NCBI GenBank assembly: GCA_964399165.1
Contig: CAYNPO010000002.1
Location: 161,929-225,928 of the forward strand
DNA length: 64,000 nucleotides
Source of the DNA: UBA6144 sp964399165
GTDB lineage: Bacteria > Bdellovibrionota > Bacteriovoracia > Bacteriovoracales > Bacteriovoracaceae
Direction: 5' to 3'
In this document: positions 17,553-26,218 of the stretch, piece by piece
How the letters are laid out: each line of letters starts with the position of its first letter
How positions within the stretch are numbered: the first letter of the stretch is position 1
Made by a program: the position numbers and the translations under genes
Notes under the pieces: model-generated
Told to the model about the DNA's origin: nothing
What the model saw: only the letters and a program-made list of their open reading frames with translations
Databases searched by the model: none

Positions 17553-18335
17553 TTACCGCGCGAAGAACTGGAACCACTGCCCCAGCTTTTCGAGGTAGAT
17601 GTCGAAGCCCACGTGGAAGAACTCGCCAGACACGGCGATGAAGAGCAGGAGGCCCATGCCGATATTCACCACGAAGGAAACCATGAGCACGTTCATCTGG
17701 GGGATGGTCCGGCTGACGATGCCGAAAACCAGGTTGATCAGGATGTTGGCGAAAAGCAGCGGGGCGGCCAGCATGATGGCGGCGTGGAAGATGCCCTTGA
17801 AGACCTCTCCGAAGAAAACGTGGGAATGGACGAGTTTGCCCAAGTTCAGCGCGTTGACCGTGGCAAAGCTGTCCACCACGCCGCGGAACATTGGGGTGAG
17901 GGCCCCGGAGGTCAGGATCAGCACCACCATGGTCCACTGGACCAACTTCTCGAAGGGGCCGCTCTGCTGCGCCTGGGTGGGATCAAAGTAGGTGACGGAG
18001 GCGAAGCCGATCTGCTGGGTGAGGATGGAGCCAGCCGAGGAGAAAAGCGCCATCAGGCTTTTGACGAAAAAGCCGATGACCAGCCCACAGCCGGCGTGGA
18101 CGGCGGTGAGCAACCACAGGTGGTCCACCCCCACGGCACGCACCTCGGCCTCGAGGCCCGCCTGGACCAGCGGATGGAACGCCCAGGCGACGACGAAGCC
18201 CGCGAGGACCTTCACCGTACCGGGCACCGCCATGTTGTCGAGCAGCGGGAGCTGCATCAACACCGCGATCCAGCGGCTGAAGCCGACCCAGAAAGCCGCG
18301 AAGGCCGCCTGGTCGGTGATGGCGGCGCTCATCAT
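17553..18335 (-). CDS. fliR: Flagellar export protein FliR
   Basis: 260 residues with about six membrane helices and the FliR-typical order: an N-terminal region WVGFSRWIAVLMQLPLL, a conserved loop AGSILTQQIGFASVTYFDPT, and a C-terminal helix pair. With FliP and FliQ it forms the export gate core. Its start overlaps the fliQ stop by four bases (ATGA). Confidence 0.95.
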   Translation of the reverse strand: MMSAAITDQAAFAAFWVGFSRWIAVLMQLPLLDNMAVPGTVKVLAGFVVAWAFHPLVQAGLEAEVRAVGVDHLWLLTAVHAGCGLVIGFFVKSLMALFSSAGSILTQQIGFASVTYFDPTQAQQSGPFEKLVQWTMVVLILTSGALTPMFRGVVDSFATVNALNLGKLVHSHVFFGEVFKGIFHAAIMLAAPLLFANILINLVFGIVSRTIPQMNVLMVSFVVNIGMGLLLFIAVSGEFFHVGFDIYLEKLGQWFQFFAR

Positions 18336-18607
18336 AGGCTATGCACCATTTCCGGGATGCGAAGGAAGGTTTCCCGGGTGAACTCGGTGATGGTTTCCAT
18401 CATCCACGGGGCGAAGAACACCATCGCAGCCGCGATGACCAGGATTTTGGGAATGAAGGACAGGGTCTGCTCGTTGATCTGGGTGACCGCCTGGAACAGC
18501 GACACCAGGACGCCCACGACCAGCGCGCCGATCAGCATGGGGGCCGCCAGCATCAGGGTGACCTTCATGGCGTGCTGGGTGATTTCGAGAACTGCTTCGT
18601 TGCCCAT
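18332..18607 (-). CDS. fliQ: Flagellar export protein FliQ
   Basis: 91 residues, two membrane helices, with the family segment FQAVTQINEQTLSFIPKI between them. It belongs to the FliPQR gate. It lies nine bases after fliP and overlaps fliR by four. Confidence 0.96.
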   Translation of the reverse strand: MGNEAVLEITQHAMKVTLMLAAPMLIGALVVGVLVSLFQAVTQINEQTLSFIPKILVIAAAMVFFAPWMMETITEFTRETFLRIPEMVHSL

Positions 18608-18616
18608 GTGGCCGCC

Positions 18617-19363
18617 TTAGTTGAAGGAACGCAGAATGGAACCGGTGACCAGCGCCCATCCGTCCACCAGGACAAAGAGCAACAGTTTGAAGGGCATGGA
18701 GACCAGCATCGGCGGGAGCATCATCATGCCCATCGCCATCAACACACTCGCCACCACCATGTCCAGCACCAGGAACGGGATGTAGAGCAGGAACCCGATC
18801 TGGAAGGCAGTCTTGAGCTCAGAGATGATGAAGGCGGGTATGAGGTAGTGCAAAGGCACTTCCTTCACGCCCGCGGGCGCTTCCTCGCCGGACACCTCGT
18901 AGAAGAGGCCGATGTCGGCCTTGCGCACGTGTTTTTCCATGAAGCCGCGAAGTCCTCGCTCCAGCACGGTCAGGGCCTGCTGGGTGGAGATCTGCTTGGC
19001 CATGTAGGGCTGGATGCCCTGATCGTAGATCACTTTCCCGGTGGGCATCATGACGAACACCGACAGGAACATGGCGAACCCGATGAGGAGCTGGTTGGGG
19101 GGGAGGTTCTGGGTGCCCAGCGCCTGGCGCATGAAGGAGAGCACCACCACGATGCGGGTGAAAGAGGTGCACAGGATCACGATGGCCGGGGCGAGGGTCA
19201 AAATGGTGAAGAGGATCAGCACCTCAATGGTGTCCACCAGGTCAGTGCCCTGCCCGAAGTTGATGTTCACGCCGGGAAGCTGGGCATTCTGGGCGTGGGC
19301 CGCCCCGCTCGCCAGGAGGGCGAGGGCGGCGGCGGTGGCGAAGGTCCTTCCTGGACGGGCCAT
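18617..19363 (-). CDS. fliP: Flagellar export protein FliP
   Basis: 248 residues. A cleavable signal peptide (about 1-24, ending A-H-A-Q) is usual for FliP. The core includes TSFTRIVVVLSFMRQALGTQ and the C-terminal PFLVLDMVVASVLMAMGMMM, both family signatures. FliP forms the pentameric centre of the export gate. It is 17 bp from fliO. Confidence 0.96.
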   Translation of the reverse strand: MARPGRTFATAAALALLASGAAHAQNAQLPGVNINFGQGTDLVDTIEVLILFTILTLAPAIVILCTSFTRIVVVLSFMRQALGTQNLPPNQLLIGFAMFLSVFVMMPTGKVIYDQGIQPYMAKQISTQQALTVLERGLRGFMEKHVRKADIGLFYEVSGEEAPAGVKEVPLHYLIPAFIISELKTAFQIGFLLYIPFLVLDMVVASVLMAMGMMMLPPMLVSMPFKLLLFVLVDGWALVTGSILRSFN

Positions 19364-19379
19364 TCTTCTCTCCGGCCGC

Positions 19380-20468
19380 CTACTGCAGCGGCTTCAGGTT
19401 TTTGACTTTTTTCTTAAGCTCTTCGGAAAATCGGGCGATGTCGCGGCTCACCTTGGGTGCGGCTTTGTCCTCCACGGGCGTGGACTGGTAGATGTCTTCC
19501 TTCTCCTTGACCTCGGCACCTCGGGCGCCGGCGGAGCGGGTTTCGTCGTCGAAGTTGCTGCCGGCCACGTAGCGCTCCCCTTCCTTCACCAGGCCAGGCA
19601 CGTCGTGCACCTCGGAGAGGAAGGACATCCCGCCCTCATGGGCCGCGACCAGGAAGACCTGGTTGTGCGCCTTGACCATCAAGATGGCCCGCTTCGGCCC
19701 CACGTAGGTCGTGCTGAGGACGGAAACGAGGGAGGATCCGTTGAGGAAACCCAGCTTACCCTTGCCCAGCACGCCTTTCTTCATCAGCTGGACCGCGCCC
19801 CAGAAGAACAGCAGCACGACGCCGAGGAAGGCGATGAACTTACCGGCGTAGGTGACGAAGGAGAATTCCTTGCGGGCGGGAGCCGCCTGGGCGGTCTTTA
19901 CCTCGTCTTTGGCGGTCTTGGCGTGCCCGGCGGTGGCGGCCATGCCGCTGGTCTCGGCCGCGGGGGTCGGTTTGGCGGTCTGCTCACTCTCGAGCTTCTT
20001 GAGGAATTCCTCGCCCAAGTCCTCCTTCACCAGCGCCGGGCGGCGCTCTTCGGCCGGGGTAGGCGTGGCGGTGGTGGACGGGGCGCGGGAGATTGCGGAC
20101 GGCACGGCCGTGGTGACCTCGATCCCGCGGGCACCCATGGTGATCGAGACGCGGTCGCGGGCGATGGCGCCGTGGCGGGTGAACGTCAGGGTGGCAAGCA
20201 CGCCTACGTTGGTTTTGGCCGCGGCGATGCGTACGCCTTCTTGGTAGCGCACGACGCCTTTATCGAGCGTGGCCCCGGGTATGGTCATCGCCAAGCGATT
20301 GCCCCGGACTTCCCACTCGGGCGCCTCCGCGCCGCCTTCCACGGCCACGACAAAACGGCCCCGGTCACCTTGAGGGGTCCATTCGAGCCCGGTCACTTTG
20401 GCCCCGGCGTGGGCGCCAAGGGTCCAGGAGAGGGCGGCGAGCAGGACCAGGTTTTTCCAGAGGTTCAT
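19380..20468 (-). CDS. fliO: FliO-like protein with N-terminal AMIN-like domain
   Basis: About 362 residues from ATG 20468 (AAAGGA upstream); a GTG at 20489 overlapping the fliN stop is an alternative. After a signal peptide, residues about 25-120 resemble an AMIN domain, the periplasmic peptidoglycan- or envelope-targeting module. An Ala/Pro/Thr linker, one membrane helix (about residues 215-235, FIAFLGVVLLFFWGAVQL) and a FliO-like cytoplasmic domain (SSLVSVLSTTYVGPKRAILMV) follow. FliO assists FliP assembly; typical FliO is 100-200 residues with no large periplasmic part. The position fliN-fliO-fliP supports the call. Confidence 0.8.
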   Translation of the reverse strand: MNLWKNLVLLAALSWTLGAHAGAKVTGLEWTPQGDRGRFVVAVEGGAEAPEWEVRGNRLAMTIPGATLDKGVVRYQEGVRIAAAKTNVGVLATLTFTRHGAIARDRVSITMGARGIEVTTAVPSAISRAPSTTATPTPAEERRPALVKEDLGEEFLKKLESEQTAKPTPAAETSGMAATAGHAKTAKDEVKTAQAAPARKEFSFVTYAGKFIAFLGVVLLFFWGAVQLMKKGVLGKGKLGFLNGSSLVSVLSTTYVGPKRAILMVKAHNQVFLVAAHEGGMSFLSEVHDVPGLVKEGERYVAGSNFDDETRSAGARGAEVKEKEDIYQSTPVEDKAAPKVSRDIARFSEELKKKVKNLKPLQ

Positions 20469-20485
20469 GGCGCTCAATCCTTTTT

Positions 20486-20827
20486 TCACTTCAGAGATTC
20501 AATGCGTTCCAGGGGACTGATGATGTCGGTCAGGCGGATGCCGAACTTCTCGTTCACCACCACGACCTCACCCCTTGCAACGAGCTTGCCATTGACCAGC
20601 ACCTCGAGGGGCTCGCCGGCGAGCTTGTCCAGCTCCAGGACCGAGCCCTGCCCTAGCTGGAGCAAGTCCTTGATGATCACCTTCGCGCGGCCCAGCTCAA
20701 CGCTGACCTTGAGGGGGATGTCCAGGATGAAGTCGAGGTTCTGGACCTTGAGCTTGTTGAGGGCGTCGTCGCCCGCCTTGATTTGGTCCGCCAACTGGCC
20801 GATGGCCTCACGGTTCGCTTCGTTCAT
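20486..20827 (-). CDS. fliN: Flagellar motor switch protein FliN
   Basis: 113 residues. The C-terminal SpoA domain is clear: LDIPLKVSVELGRAKVIIKD, then LGQGSVLELDKLAGEPLEVLVNGKLVARGEVVVVN and EKFGIRLTDI. FliN multimerises at the base of the C-ring with FliM and helps dock export cargo. Confidence 0.96.
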   Translation of the reverse strand: MNEANREAIGQLADQIKAGDDALNKLKVQNLDFILDIPLKVSVELGRAKVIIKDLLQLGQGSVLELDKLAGEPLEVLVNGKLVARGEVVVVNEKFGIRLTDIISPLERIESLK

Positions 20828-20838
20828 CTGGTTCTCCC

Positions 20839-21831
20839 TCAGTTTTCAATGCGCCGGGTGACCTGCACCGCCCGGCTGCCTTTATAAGTTCCGACGAGGC
20901 ACTTGAGCTTGTTGACCCCTTCGATCTCCATGTCCAGCTCGCCCGCCACTTCCTGGCCCAGGGGAATCACGTCGCCGACCTGCAAGCTCACCAGGTCGCC
21001 AATGGACATCTCCGTCTCGCCCAGCTTCACCACGGCGGTGGCGGTGGCCAGGTGCACGTGGTCGTTCATGGAACGGGTCCACAGGGTGTCCACCACGTCG
21101 TTCTCCGACTGGAAGCTGGAGGACAGCTTTTGCTTGATCGGCTCGATGGTGCTGTAGGGGATGACCACCATGATTGTGCCGGATGCGCTCTCGAACTCCA
21201 CCTCGAAGGTGGTGGTGATGATCACGTCGGAGGGGGGCACCACGCCGACGAATTGGGGGTTGATCTCGGTGCGCACGTACTGGGCGTCGATGCGGTGGAC
21301 GGGGGCCCAGGCTTCCTCCAGGTCGTTGATCGCCATGTCCATCACCCGGCGCATGAAGGAAAGCTCGATGGAGGTGAATTCCTTGCCCTCGATCTTGGTG
21401 AAGGGGCGGTCGGTGCCACCGAAGTACGAATCGATGATGGCGTAAGCCAGTTTGCTTTCGAAGACGATCAGAGCGGGACCGCGCAGCTCGTTGAAGCGCA
21501 TGATGCACATGCAGCTGGGAATCGGCAGGGTGTTCACGAACTCTCCGAACTTCAGCAGGTCGGTGGAGATCATGGAAATGGTGGAGATCTTGCGGAGCGA
21601 GTTGGAAAGCGACACCCGGAACTGGCGGATGAAGCGCTCGTAAATGATTTCAAGGATGGGCATGCGGCCGCGGATGACGCGGTCCTGGTTGGTCAGGTCG
21701 TAGGGCTGGATGTTGTCGTTCTCCGCGCCCTCTTCGCCTTCAGCGCCGCCCTCGCCGGCGGCGTTTTCCCCGTCGTCGTTGACGGCGTTCAACAAAGCGT
21801 CGACTTCGTCTTGGCTGAGGACCTGGGCCAT
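20839..21831 (-). CDS. fliM: Flagellar motor switch protein FliM
   Basis: 330 residues from ATG 21831, which has AGGAGGGG upstream; the frame is open 12 codons further. The N-terminus MAQVLSQDEVDALLNAV contains the CheY-P binding motif. The middle domain includes the FliG-binding GG-type loop (DSYFGGTDRPF), and the C-terminus is a SpoA domain. Presence of the CheY motif implies chemotactic control of rotation. Confidence 0.96.
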   Translation of the reverse strand: MAQVLSQDEVDALLNAVNDDGENAAGEGGAEGEEGAENDNIQPYDLTNQDRVIRGRMPILEIIYERFIRQFRVSLSNSLRKISTISMISTDLLKFGEFVNTLPIPSCMCIMRFNELRGPALIVFESKLAYAIIDSYFGGTDRPFTKIEGKEFTSIELSFMRRVMDMAINDLEEAWAPVHRIDAQYVRTEINPQFVGVVPPSDVIITTTFEVEFESASGTIMVVIPYSTIEPIKQKLSSSFQSENDVVDTLWTRSMNDHVHLATATAVVKLGETEMSIGDLVSLQVGDVIPLGQEVAGELDMEIEGVNKLKCLVGTYKGSRAVQVTRRIEN

Positions 21832-21901
21832 GTCTCCCCTCCTGGGATCTTTAGCCGGCGTCCGCACATCCTGCGCGGCGCCCGTGTGTGTCTCTAGTCG
21901 T

Positions 21902-22441
21902 TCAGTTGATCTGGAACCCGATGTAGTAAACGTCCTCGATCCGCCCGTCCACTAGGAACGCGTTGATCGCGGCCTTCATTTCCTCCTTAAGGAACTGCTT
22001 GCCTTCCTTCTTCAGGAGGTCCTCCGGCCGTTTGGTGTTAAGAATGCTGATGATGGTGTCGCGGATCTGGGGCTTCCTCGCCTCGAACTCCGCGGCCTTC
22101 GCCTCGTCGCTCATCTTGAGCACGGCTTCCATGCGCACGTAGCGGCGCGGGCCGTCGCCCTGCGCGAGGTTGACGGTGAACAGCTCCAGGGGGAGCAAGT
22201 TTTCCTTCTTCACGACCTCGACGGGCTTCTGCTCGCCGGCGACGGCGGGGTCCACGGGAGCGTCCTTCTCTTTCAAGAGTTGGGTGAGGTCGGGACGTTG
22301 CGCCTCCAGCTGCATGAAGCGCCACTGGAAGAACGCGATGGTGCCCATGGCCGCGAGGTTGAGCACGAGCAACGCGGCTACGAGGGGATTTTTCCCGGAA
22401 CTGGCGGCGGTTGCGGCGGTGGGTTTGTTTTCTTCGGCCAT
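21902..22441 (-). CDS. fliL: Flagellar basal body protein FliL
   Basis: 179 residues. A short cytoplasmic tail, one membrane helix (about 19-40) and a periplasmic stomatin-like domain (LLPLELFTVNLAQGDGPRRYV and DTIISILNTKRPEDLLKKEG) match FliL. It surrounds the MotAB stator and raises torque. As first gene of the operon it follows a good promoter at about 22.5 kb. Confidence 0.93.
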   Translation of the reverse strand: MAEENKPTAATAASSGKNPLVAALLVLNLAAMGTIAFFQWRFMQLEAQRPDLTQLLKEKDAPVDPAVAGEQKPVEVVKKENLLPLELFTVNLAQGDGPRRYVRMEAVLKMSDEAKAAEFEARKPQIRDTIISILNTKRPEDLLKKEGKQFLKEEMKAAINAFLVDGRIEDVYYIGFQIN

Positions 22442-22494
22442 CTTGGTCGTGTCCCTTCGGGGAATGAGCGGACCTTTCCTGGTCCTCTGTCAAA

Positions 22495-22523
22495 AGTATA
22501 GCGGTCTCTGGGGGTCGGGGCAA
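22495..22523 (-). promoter_or_regulatory. Sigma-70-type promoter of the flagellar operon
   Basis: On the minus strand TTGCCC (22523-22518) and TATACT (22500-22495) are separated by exactly 17 bases, 54 bp upstream of the fliL ATG. No other good promoter is seen in this gap. Confidence 0.65.
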
Positions 22524-22574
22524 GAATGGGCGCCCGGGAATGGAAAAACTTGCCGGATTCAGGGCAGGCCGGCG

Positions 22575-22877
22575 TCAACCGGCCGACGCTTCCGTGTTCC
22601 CGACCAATTCCACCCAGCCCTTGCCCGGACGGAACTTGGGGAAAGTGCGTTCGCCGATGAGCATTTGCTCGCCGGTCACAGGGTTGACTCCCCGGCGCTC
22701 GCGGTGGTGGGCCAGAGTGAACGTGCCGAAGTCCTTCAGGGTCACTTCGCCACCGGCCGCTACGTTGTCCTTGATCACTTCGATGAGGGTGTTCAGCAGA
22801 TGCTCGGCGTCTTTGCGGGGGAGGTGGCTAAGGCCCGCCCGCTGGATGGCCGTTTCCAGAAGTTCCTTCTTGTTCAT
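22575..22877 (-). CDS. HU/IHF-family DNA-binding protein
   Basis: About 100 residues from MNKKELLETA; an ATG six codons upstream is the alternative and neither has a clear Shine-Dalgarno. The DNA-binding arm is present (VTLKDFGTFTLAHHRERRGVNPVTGEQM). These proteins bend DNA as dimers and shape the nucleoid. Whether it behaves as HU or IHF cannot be decided. It lies upstream of the flagellar operon on the same strand. Confidence 0.93.
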   Translation of the reverse strand: MNKKELLETAIQRAGLSHLPRKDAEHLLNTLIEVIKDNVAAGGEVTLKDFGTFTLAHHRERRGVNPVTGEQMLIGERTFPKFRPGKGWVELVGNTEASAG

Positions 22878-22935
22878 GTCCCCAGGGTCGGCCATTCCCC
22901 GCAGCTTGGCAAGGCCGCGGCCCCGCGTAAACGCG

Positions 22936-22961
22936 AAAAAAAAGGGGCCCGCGAGGGCCCC
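22936..22961 (-). terminator. Intrinsic terminator of the thiol oxidoreductase gene
   Basis: GGGGCCC (22944-22950) pairs with GGGCCCC (22955-22961); on the minus strand the stem runs into eight T residues (22943-22936). Confidence 0.9.
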
Positions 22962-22990
22962 TTTGGGAAATGACTAAATACGGCCCCGTG

Positions 22991-23770
22991 TCAGAGCTGG
23001 ACTTTGCCCTTGGATTTCAGCTTCTCCACCAGGTCCACGAAGTGGGAGGCGGGGTAGGCGCCGCGGACGGGCACGCCGTTGAGCAGGAAGCCCGGAGTGC
23101 CCTGGAAACCGAATTTGTTGGCTTCGGCGATGTCGTCCTCGATGCGCTTTTTGACGGCCTCGGACTGCACGTCCTTAGCCAGCTTGGCCATGTCGACCTT
23201 AAGTTCCTTGGCGAGGGCCTTCAGGAAGGACTCGCCGTTCTGGAGCTTGCGCTGGTCTTTGTAGATGCGGTCGTGGAACTCGGCGGCTTTCTCTTCACTC
23301 TGTAGGCGGATGGCTTCGTAGTACTGGGAGGCGGGCATGGCCTGGGGGTGGAAGGACAGGGGGAGGTGCTTGTAAATGAAGCGGATCTTCCCTTTGTACT
23401 TCTCCATCAACTCCATGACGGTGTTGAACCCACGGGCGCAGAAGGGGCACTCGAAATCAGAGTACTCGATCAGGGTCAGGGGGGCGTCCTTTGTCCCGCG
23501 GATCATCTCGTCGGAGCGGATGTTGGCCTGGAGGGGCTTGTTGAAGCTTTCCTCGAGGGCCTTGTTCTCCTCTTCTTCGCGGCGCTTGGCCATGACTTCC
23601 TGGGACTTCTTGACGGCGTTGTTGAGGGCGTCGATGAACTTGTCGGGGTTGGCCTCGATGGCCTCCGTCATGATGTCGGGGTTTTCTTTGAGGAGCTTCT
23701 TGATTTCGTCTTTGGAGGTACAGGCGGCCAGGGCGAAGACCATGGCGGACAGGAGGAGGCTCTTGAGCAT
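22991..23770 (-). CDS. DsbA-like thioredoxin-fold lipoprotein
   Basis: 259 residues. Lipobox A-A-C with Cys17, then a helical, charged spacer (about 20-80) and a DsbA/Thioredoxin_4 domain. The active site is CPFC (Cys108, Cys111), and the cis-Pro loop is GTPGFLLNG. It is probably an envelope thiol-disulphide oxidoreductase anchored by lipid. AAAGGA precedes the ATG. The gene ends at a strong terminator. Confidence 0.9.
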   Translation of the reverse strand: MLKSLLLSAMVFALAACTSKDEIKKLLKENPDIMTEAIEANPDKFIDALNNAVKKSQEVMAKRREEEENKALEESFNKPLQANIRSDEMIRGTKDAPLTLIEYSDFECPFCARGFNTVMELMEKYKGKIRFIYKHLPLSFHPQAMPASQYYEAIRLQSEEKAAEFHDRIYKDQRKLQNGESFLKALAKELKVDMAKLAKDVQSEAVKKRIEDDIAEANKFGFQGTPGFLLNGVPVRGAYPASHFVDLVEKLKSKGKVQL

Positions 23771-23832
23771 GTTCTATCCTTTATTCGTGGTGGCGGGTCT
23801 GCGGTTAATGGTAACGGGGACCGGGGCTCGGT

Positions 23833-24783
23833 TCAACCTTGGCCTGGGCCCCCAGAGAGGTTTTTCTGCGTCCAATCCAGGTACTTGTTGAGCGTGCGGG
23901 TCGAGTCACGCAGGTATGAATACCCCACCAGGTGAACCCGAGCGAAATGGTTTCCCTTCATGAAGGTGCGCATGGTGGAGAAGATGGCGAAGGCAGCGCC
24001 CGAGACCTGGTTGTAGAGATGGAGGGCCAGCATCATTTGGGTTCCCATCACCAAGACGCCCGTCAGAATCCACATCTCTTCGATTACGAAAGTCTGGGCA
24101 GAGAAAAAGCCGGCCATCATCTTGGGATCCGTTTTCAGCATGCGGATGGCCAGCTGGACGGTGTTCTCGTGCACCTCCATGGCCAGGAACATGGTCATGC
24201 CCACCGTGAGAAGGGCCATGATGAGGACGAAGAAGCTGAAATGTAGGAGGAAAGGCCAGTCCAGCAAAGGACGGTGGATCCCGGTGTATTGGGGCGGCAC
24301 GCCCAGTGCTTCCATCTTCCCTTGCCGGCGCGCCTGGCGCAGGAACTCGAAGAAGAGCTCGGAGAACCGGGTCATCAAACGGTAACCCGCGAACTGGTCC
24401 ACATGGTAGGCGGCGTCCGGGTCTTCCATCGCCCGGGCGCAGTAATCCTCGATGTTCTTGAATGGGCGAAGGATCACGATGCCGAGATACAGGCCCACGA
24501 AGAAAAGGACGACGAAGCAAGCGAAGGCCAGCGGGAGGGACTCCGCGACGTTGCCCAGGAGGGCGTCGTAGTACGCTTCGCTCAACTCGTCGATGCCGCT
24601 GAAACCGTTGGCGCGGAAGAAGACGAGGTTCAGCCGGACGATCTGGTAGATTTGATGTCCCACCATCAACATGACGCCGCAAGAAAGGGCGCAAAACTTG
24701 ACCGCCGTGCTCAAGACGAAGCGGCTTTCATCTGTCTTGAAGGCCTGCCGTAGGTGGGTTTTGGCGTCTTGCCAGAATCGCAA
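23833..24783 (-). CDS. Integral membrane protein, unknown function
   Basis: 316 residues from a TTG start with GAGGT upstream. Four membrane segments can be seen (about 26-46, 84-108, 178-202, 235-258). A HAMP-like stretch (ILRPFKNIEDYCARAMEDPD) follows the second one, but there is no catalytic or sensory output domain. I recognise no characterised family. It is 62 bp upstream of the thiol oxidoreductase gene on the same strand and may be cotranscribed. Confidence 0.6.
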   Translation of the reverse strand: MRFWQDAKTHLRQAFKTDESRFVLSTAVKFCALSCGVMLMVGHQIYQIVRLNLVFFRANGFSGIDELSEAYYDALLGNVAESLPLAFACFVVLFFVGLYLGIVILRPFKNIEDYCARAMEDPDAAYHVDQFAGYRLMTRFSELFFEFLRQARRQGKMEALGVPPQYTGIHRPLLDWPFLLHFSFFVLIMALLTVGMTMFLAMEVHENTVQLAIRMLKTDPKMMAGFFSAQTFVIEEMWILTGVLVMGTQMMLALHLYNQVSGAAFAIFSTMRTFMKGNHFARVHLVGYSYLRDSTRTLNKYLDWTQKNLSGGPGQG

Positions 24784-24923
24784 TAGGACCTCGCGGATGA
24801 GTTAAGCCCAGATTCTATCAACTGGCGGATATCCCGTGGAGGGGGGGGCGGATTTGCCGGTGGAGCTCAAGTTTCCCCTGAATAGGCCGATGAGCCCCAG
24901 GAAGACCTTGAAGGAGAAGGCCC
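24784..24923. other. Divergent intergenic region
   Basis: 140 bp between the membrane-protein gene and the lipoprotein gene. AAGGAGAAGG just before 24924 is the lipoprotein ribosome site. No clear promoter box or repeat is seen. Confidence 0.4.
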
Positions 24924-25463
24924 ATGAAAGCGTTTCCCAGATCCACGCCCCCCCTAGCCCTGGCGCTGGTCATGGCCCTCGCGGGTTGCGGCAAGGACAA
25001 CCAATCCGGGAAGAAAAGCAACGGGTGGAACCTTTTCGGCAGCAATGTGAGCATCCCGGGCATGAACTCGTCCGTGAGCGCGGCCCTTTTCCAAAGCGTC
25101 CAATGTACCCCCGGCACCACCAACGGCTCTAACCAGCGGGTGGGCGTTCAGATTCCGCTCAACTTCCAACTCCCCCCCAGCCAGCCTTATGTAGGCATCA
25201 CCCTCGAGGGAGACCTCGCTTTCGTCACCAGCAGCGGTGGACGTGCCGTCATGACCGCTTACGTTTGCGCCCGGCCAGGCATGACCAACTCTGGCACGAT
25301 GGCGACCAACCCAGTGCTGGGTTCGGCTTCCATCGGGGGTTGTCCCTTCAACCAAATCACCATGGCCAGCCTGCGTTTCCCCGCGAGCACGGGTTACACG
25401 TACCGCCTGGAATTCTTCCCCGTGCACTTCAGCCAGTACCGGTACGCCCTCGGCTGTCGTTAA
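24924..25463 (+). CDS. Small lipoprotein, unknown function
   Basis: 179 residues with lipobox L-A-G-C and acylated Cys22. The mature part is Gly/Ser/Asn-rich with beta-like spacing and four more cysteines, suggesting disulphides. No known family. AAGGAGAAGG precedes the ATG. It is transcribed alone and ends in a terminator that lies inside the convergent amidase gene. Confidence 0.7.
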   Translation: MKAFPRSTPPLALALVMALAGCGKDNQSGKKSNGWNLFGSNVSIPGMNSSVSAALFQSVQCTPGTTNGSNQRVGVQIPLNFQLPPSQPYVGITLEGDLAFVTSSGGRAVMTAYVCARPGMTNSGTMATNPVLGSASIGGCPFNQITMASLRFPASTGYTYRLEFFPVHFSQYRYALGCR

Positions 25464-26218
25464 CGCTTTTTCGCCATCCCAGCACGGCGGGGCCCTTCCA
25501 GGGCCCCGTTTCTTTTCAAGTAGGCGAGAACGCCCCGGGCGACGCCGGTGGCGTAGCGCTCGAGGAACTCGTCTTCCTTGATGGTTCCCAGCTCCCGCGG
25601 GTTGGAAACGAAGCCGGCCTCCAGGAGGAGACCGGGGCGCTTGGAAAGGGCCAGCACGTGGAAGAGGCCCGCCTTGATCCCTCGGTCGGACATACCGGTG
25701 GGGCGCAGCTGAGTCTTCACCGCAGCGTGGACCTCCCGGGCCAGTGACCGTGAGGTGGTGACGGTCTGCTGGATGACCAAATCCACCAGGATCTGGTTGA
25801 TCACCATGTCCTCGCCGCTGGCAGTGATGTTCTCTTGCCGTTCCACTTTCTTCACGGCAGCGTCCTGGTTGTTGTCCAGGTAGTAGGTCTCAAAGCCCCG
25901 GGCGGCGTGGTCGGGGGAGCTGTTGAAATGGACCGAGATGAAGAGGTCCGCTTTCACCTTGTCTGCCATGGCGGCGCGGTCCTGGAGCGACACGTGCCTA
26001 TCCAGACTGCGGGTCAGGAACACGGTAGCGCCCTGGCGCAAGCGATCCCGGATTTTGTGTGCCAACCGCAGGGCCAAGTCCTTTTCCATCACCCGTCGTT
26101 TTGGCGCCGTTTCCCCTACCGCCCCTGTCTCCTCCCCGCCGTGGCCCGGGTCGAGCAACACCACCGCCGCTTGGGCCGGCGGGAGGGCCAAGAGGAGGGC
26201 CACGAGCGCGCTTCTCAC
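25460..26218 (-). CDS. N-acetylmuramoyl-L-alanine amidase (Amidase_3)
   Basis: 252 residues from GTG 26218, which overlaps the SpoIID stop (GTGA) and has AAGAAGG upstream. Signal peptide to about residue 18. Zinc ligands His26 (DPGHGG), Glu45 and His97 (SVHFNS), and catalytic Glu200 (LLEAGFVSN) are all present. The enzyme cuts the amide bond between MurNAc and the stem peptide. AmiC-type amidases act in cell separation; the coupling with a SpoIID-like transglycosylase gene suggests stepwise glycan processing. Confidence 0.93.
   Translation of the reverse strand: MRSALVALLLALPPAQAAVVLLDPGHGGEETGAVGETAPKRRVMEKDLALRLAHKIRDRLRQGATVFLTRSLDRHVSLQDRAAMADKVKADLFISVHFNSSPDHAARGFETYYLDNNQDAAVKKVERQENITASGEDMVINQILVDLVIQQTVTTSRSLAREVHAAVKTQLRPTGMSDRGIKAGLFHVLALSKRPGLLLEAGFVSNPRELGTIKEDEFLERYATGVARGVLAYLKRNGALEGPRRAGMAKKR
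25489..25516 (+). terminator. Intrinsic terminator of the lipoprotein gene
   Basis: GGGGCCC (25489-25495) pairs with GGGCCCC (25501-25507) and is followed by TTTCTTTT to 25516. It lies inside the 3' part of the convergent amidase gene. Confidence 0.7.
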
